From: Hedera helix
Lineage: Eukaryota > Streptophyta > Magnoliopsida > Apiales > Araliaceae
Length of the DNA: 64,000 nucleotides
Assembly (NCBI GenBank): GCA_947179155.2
Contig: OX359284.1
Coordinates: forward strand, 6,644,932 to 6,708,931
Direction of reading: 5' to 3'
The notes beneath the pieces were generated by a model. The model worked only from the letters and a program-made list of their open reading frames with translations, was not told the DNA's origin and did no database searches. Every line of letters starts with the position of its first letter. The first letter of the stretch is position 1. The position numbers were made by a program, and so were the translations under genes. Shown in pieces: positions 59,597 through 64,000 of this stretch.

Positions 59597-61480
59597 GCTA
59601 TGGTTAAGACTTGACCATGCTTGAGTTAATTATAATGGTGAAAGGACTACTTTGTCCTTAGAAAATTTCTAATGACCATTGTGTCCTTTGAGAAAATTGT
59701 TAGGATGTTTCCTAGTGATAGTTCAATGACTATTCTACCCTTGGAAGAAATTGCTAAGAAGGTTCCTTTTGGTGGATTAAAGACTATTTTACTCTTAGTC
59801 TTGGATTGCTATAAATAGATAGCCTTAGAATACTTGTAAGAGTTTTTCATTATTCTAATACTTTCCGTTAATGGAAAGATTAGAAGAAAGTTGAGAGAAA
59901 GAGAAGAAAGAAAAGAAAAGAAAAGAGTTTGAGAGAAATTATTGAGTAGGGAAGCCATTTTCGGGTTTTTCAAGAGGAATAGAAGGAGTTCTAGCCTTTG
60001 ATAGATCAACCATCAATCTATAGCAAGAAGGAAGATGATCAAACAACCAAGAAAGTTTAAAAGTTTACTAATCCCTACAAACTTTAGTTTAACTTATGTT
60101 AATGGTTATAAGATTTCTTGTTTGGTTGTGGGAGTGTGATGTGTGATGTGGATCTGAAGATATAAGGGTTTATGATGATATTTATGTTGGTAATATATCA
60201 TAATATGCATGAAAAACTAAAAGAAAATGGAAGCAAACAACATAAACATCAAACTAGGAAAATGATAAAACCCTAGTTTATGCACTGTTTTTCAAATAGA
60301 CATAGGTCATTGTCCGTAGCTTATTTTTGAGATCTGTAAGTTGTGGTAGATGATTTTATGAGTTATAAAGATAACCCAATTGAAACGGAAGTAAAATATA
60401 TTAATGTCTATTTATGGTGGATTTTATAGTAAAACAGGAAAAATTATAAAAATGAACAAAACCCCCTGACCTAGTTTTCTGAGACTGTTTTTAAGGAATT
60501 AACCAATGATATTCAAAGTTTTGAATTTTTAAAATATATGATATAATGAAGCTCCTGTCCAAATATGAGCTTAATCCGACTTCGGATGAGTGAGATATAG
60601 CCAATCGAAATTTAAGGTTTGAAAAATTAAAACTGTTATAACTGGAGTTGTACAACTCCGATAAGACTGAAATTTTTACTGGAGCTAGTATCCACTACAA
60701 TGAAGTTTATATGTATATTTCGTGAATTTTGAATTAAATATCAAATTATTAAAAATGTTGAAATTTCAAGCATTAATGGCTCATTTAAAAATAGTAAATC
60801 AAGTTAAAAAATTAAGAAAAAAATATTTTATGCGTGAAATAAAATTAAGTTAGCATGGGAAAAAATAATAAAGTATTTAATCATTTTTAATAAATAAATT
60901 TGAGTTAAGAAAATTAAGTAAAATAATTAAAGATAAATAAAAAAATTATGTAATATAATTTTACCGACGAGTAAAGGTAATATAGTAATTGTTATGTAAA
61001 TTATGGATAAATAAGTCTAAATAAAGGTAATATAGTCATTTTTATGATTGTATTATAATAATGAGGTAATATCGCGGTTGAGTGGAATTATGGGTAAATA
61101 ATTAATTACCGGCGTAAGTTATAGTTATTTACCGACATTATGCATAAATAGTTACTAATTAAGTTATTTAAATTAATCCTCACGGATGTTGTAGGAAATC
61201 TATTGGATGACGGTAATAGAGTATTTAGGAACGCTTCACAACTCCAGGCAAGTTTTTTAGATCTTGTTGTTATGTGTGAACTTGAAATTTATTATGTGCA
61301 AGTACTTCAGAACCTATTTACGTTATATGAAATTCTTGTGAGGATGAAATGTGATATTAAACTATTATATAGAGAGATGCGAAGCATGATAAATGTGAAG
61401 CATATACTAAATGTGAAGTTTAGAAACGTGAATCATGTATTATATGTGAAACATGGAAATGTGAAGCATGTATAAAATGT

Positions 61481-64000
61481 GATGGCACAGAAATTTCGTG
61501 TCCGGCCCCGGGAATCCCCGCACTTACATCGGGCGACCCCCGATCGTTAACGAATAACTTTCTCTTTACGAACCACAACATTATATAATAAAATACTGCT
61601 AAAAACTCAATGAAATTAAACTTTTATAATATTTACTTGAACTTTGCCACAAAATCGAAATCTTTACATTGATCTTACAAACTCAGATCATTTATAAATC
61701 ATGATTTAATGTGTTACAATTATTGTGAGTATACAAAAGCTCACACTCTAATAATAAGTCGCTATTACTATTTGTCGACTCATTTTAACTAACTGAGTTC
61801 ACAATTATTAGCACTCGTCTTAGTATATAACTTCATTTCACTACTATTACAAGATCTTAATTTAAGAATAATATAAATCTGTAATTATCCAAAACTATTA
61901 CATCACGAGATATAAACAATTATAATAGCAAGGTTTTATAACCCAAAAATAACTTCAATCATTTTCTTTGCATTTACCGAGATTTTTAACTTCCTCGCAC
62001 CTCGTTGAATTTTTTTGATTATAGCAAGAGTGAGCACGACGAGTTAGCAAGTCTAACAGTCATCACATAACACGTAGATCACATTTTAAATCATGCTTCA
62101 TGCTTCGCATTTTATATAGGCATCATGCTTATTATGCTTTGCATTATACAATTACTTCATGCTTATAATGCATCTCAATATTTCTAAGTTATATAATTCA
62201 TATATCACACTAAATTTCATAGTATCAATTGTATATCAACTATTTACATCATATGACTGTTCAAAGACATATTTAAAATCAATTCACACATACAATAGGT
62301 GCATGCATAACAGTTTGTACATATAGCAACAAGTTTAAAAGAACATCACATAGTACTGAAAAATTTGCCTGAATTGCTTCCTCACTTACGCTCACACAAT
62401 TCAATATACCTCATTTGAAAGACCTAATATGATTATCTTTCAATTAGTAACGCACATAGGGATTCATTTATCATTCTCAAATAAATTGACTCGATAGCAC
62501 ATAGTGCCCTATTTACTAACTCATAAATTATAGAACAATATTATCACCCTTGGATAATATATTAATTACCGACCAGTATTATTATACATTAATATTACCT
62601 TATTTAATTACAAACGTAATTAAGTATTGAACAACATCTTATTTGGTTACTAATATTATTAAGCACTTAATAATATTCACCCAATTACTAATATTATTAA
62701 TCTTTTAATAATATTTTATCACTTGCTTTTATCATTAAATATATAATAATAATTTACTCCTTTTGTAATATTTAAATATTTAAACAATTAAATATAAATT
62801 GTTTAATCACCTCCTTACTCCTTTAATTCCTTCCTTTTATTTATTTAATATTAATTAAATAAATAATTAATGTAATTAACTTTACTTGTTTATTTATCTT
62901 TACATAAACAATTATTTTCTTAACCTTAATTCTCTTTAATTATTATTTAATATCATTGAAATAATACTTAATTAATTAATTATCCTCAATTCCTTTAATG
63001 ATTATTTAAATAATAATTTCTTAATTAATTAACCCTATTTATTATTTAATATTAATTAAATAACAAATGATCATTTTATTCACTTCAACTCCATTTAATT
63101 ATTATTTAATATCCTTTAAATAATAGCTAATTAATTAATCATCCTTATTTATTAAATAATAAATAATTACCTTATTAACTTTATATTTCTTTAATTACTA
63201 TTTAATATCCGTTAAATAATAATTAATTAACTAATTATTCTTATTTATTATTTAATATTAATTAAATAATAAATAATTATTTTATTAACTTCATATTCTC
63301 CTTTATTTATTATTTAATAATAAATAATTAATTTTTATATTTATTTGTTTTCATTATTATTTAATAACAATTAATCATAATAATGGCTTTTATTTACTTT
63401 ATTTATTATTTATATAATAAATAATAAATAATTATTAAACATGGGTCCCGAATTAATTATATAAATTTTAAAATATTTTGACCAATTTTGACTCAAATCT
63501 CTCAAACCGACTTGTTAAAAATGGCCTGACCTAACCTGGATAAAAAAATCATTTTTCTTTGAAAAAGGACTAGGGCCTCAACCTTAGTGCTACATAAATA
63601 TTTTAGGGCTTTTTGACTGCCCGATGGTCATAACTTTTTTATTTCTTAATCTTTTTGAGTGATAAGCGCTCACGTATTCGTAACTTCTTCCTCTACAACT
63701 TCTATTTAGATCAAACTTTCAAATTCCAAACGAAATTGTACTCAAAACTGCTCATAACACATAATGCAAACTAATTTCATATTTTTGCTTGCTCAAAAGT
63801 TTACAAGTTATCCATTTCTTATCGTATTGAGCTCAAATTCATACCATGGCTTTATGGATTCATAAATTTACCGAAAGCAAAGAGTTTTCATATCAACAAC
63901 CATTTTCATACTCCACAACCAAGATCGAACATGACCAAAATCCTTAAGGTTTAGTTTTAAAACATACTTGACCATAAAAGTCATTATAAACTCATTCTAA
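61481..64000 (-). mobile_element. Third long LTR, opposite orientation, cut by the window edge
   Basis: At about 61481 the texture switches to C-rich/G-poor, the mirror of the preceding region. It starts with TGGCACAGAAATTTCGTGTC followed by a GC-rich CCGGCCCCGGGAATCCCCGC. On the minus strand it contains AACTCGTCGTGCTCACTCTT next to TTGCTATAA, which parallels the solo LTR's TTTTATGCTCATTCTTGCTA near 58540. The TGG...start read in reverse would be an LTR 3' end. No coding region is visible. The other end is outside the window. Confidence 0.45.
62880..63440. repeat. AT-only degenerate tandem repeat
   Basis: A phrase like TTTAATTATTATTTAATATC recurs near 62936, 63095 and 63192, alternating with TTATTTATTATTTAATATTA and its inverted form TTAATTAAATAATAAATAAT. 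G is nearly absent. It resembles a decayed satellite inside the LTR. Confidence 0.6.

Larger units (their letters stand above)
53965..61480 (+). mobile_element. Long LTR sequence hosting the 4.2-kb solo LTR; limits uncertain
   Basis: It begins about TGTAATATCTTGGATATTTA and has the same texture as the inner LTR: poor in C, with many ATG/AAATG words and few open frames. The part after the inner element shows matching landmarks, such as a CTTTGTCCTTAG/GTGCCCTTAG phrase, a GAGAGA-rich leader and CAGGCAAGTTTTTT at 61256 (compare CAGGCAAGTTTTTC near 58330). I infer a related long LTR of Ty3/gypsy chromovirus (Tekay/Del) style. Neither its exact end nor a target duplication could be fixed. Confidence 0.4.

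Overview
This is nuclear DNA from a flowering plant, most likely a eudicot. It is AT-rich, its genes are split by GT-AG introns, and more than half of the window is nested transposable elements. I cannot name the species. The host genes sit in the first 19 kb. They are the last exon of a gene whose product ends in an EAR-type repressor motif (164-312), a nine-exon MIP1-leucine-zipper/DUF547 gene (8065-11842), the chloroplast division gene PDV2 (13450-16442), and a one-exon DUF4228/PADRE gene on the minus strand (18174-18626). All four read as intact. Between them lie DNA-transposon relics with readable ends: a hAT element carrying a Harbinger/Tourist-type MITE (1606-3877), a 951-bp perfectly folding palindrome with a Stowaway MITE at its exact centre (4207-5157), two copies of a small hairpin MITE, and a second hAT MITE (16978-17690).

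From 19.6 kb on, the window is layered transposons. A Ty3/gypsy element of Tat type (19634-31254, minus strand, GGAAG target duplication) has gag-pol with an extra archaeal-type RNase H. It also holds an intron-containing, opposite-strand gene between pol and the 3' LTR. Its pol is split by a 1.84-kb solo LTR (26948-28786). An autonomous-type hAT element with a TTF zinc finger transposase follows (33316-36894, TATATAAT duplication), now dead through stop codons. A Myb/SANT-like remnant (37884-39378), probably from a PIF/Harbinger element, precedes an Athila-type Ty3/gypsy element (40301-51879, plus strand, AATAT duplication). The Athila element has nearly identical LTRs but a heavily broken coding region.

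The right end (about 53965-64000) is a stack of very long LTR sequences with little coding capacity. The clearest is a 4.2-kb solo LTR (55020-59233) with a perfect ATTGC duplication. It lies inside a related LTR and is followed by a third related LTR in the opposite orientation that runs off the window. Nothing here is clearly a new biological system. The points most worth a second look are the opposite-strand spliced gene of the Tat element, the Stowaway at the centre of a long palindrome, the young-looking Athila copy with a dead coding region, and the 4.2-kb solo LTR.
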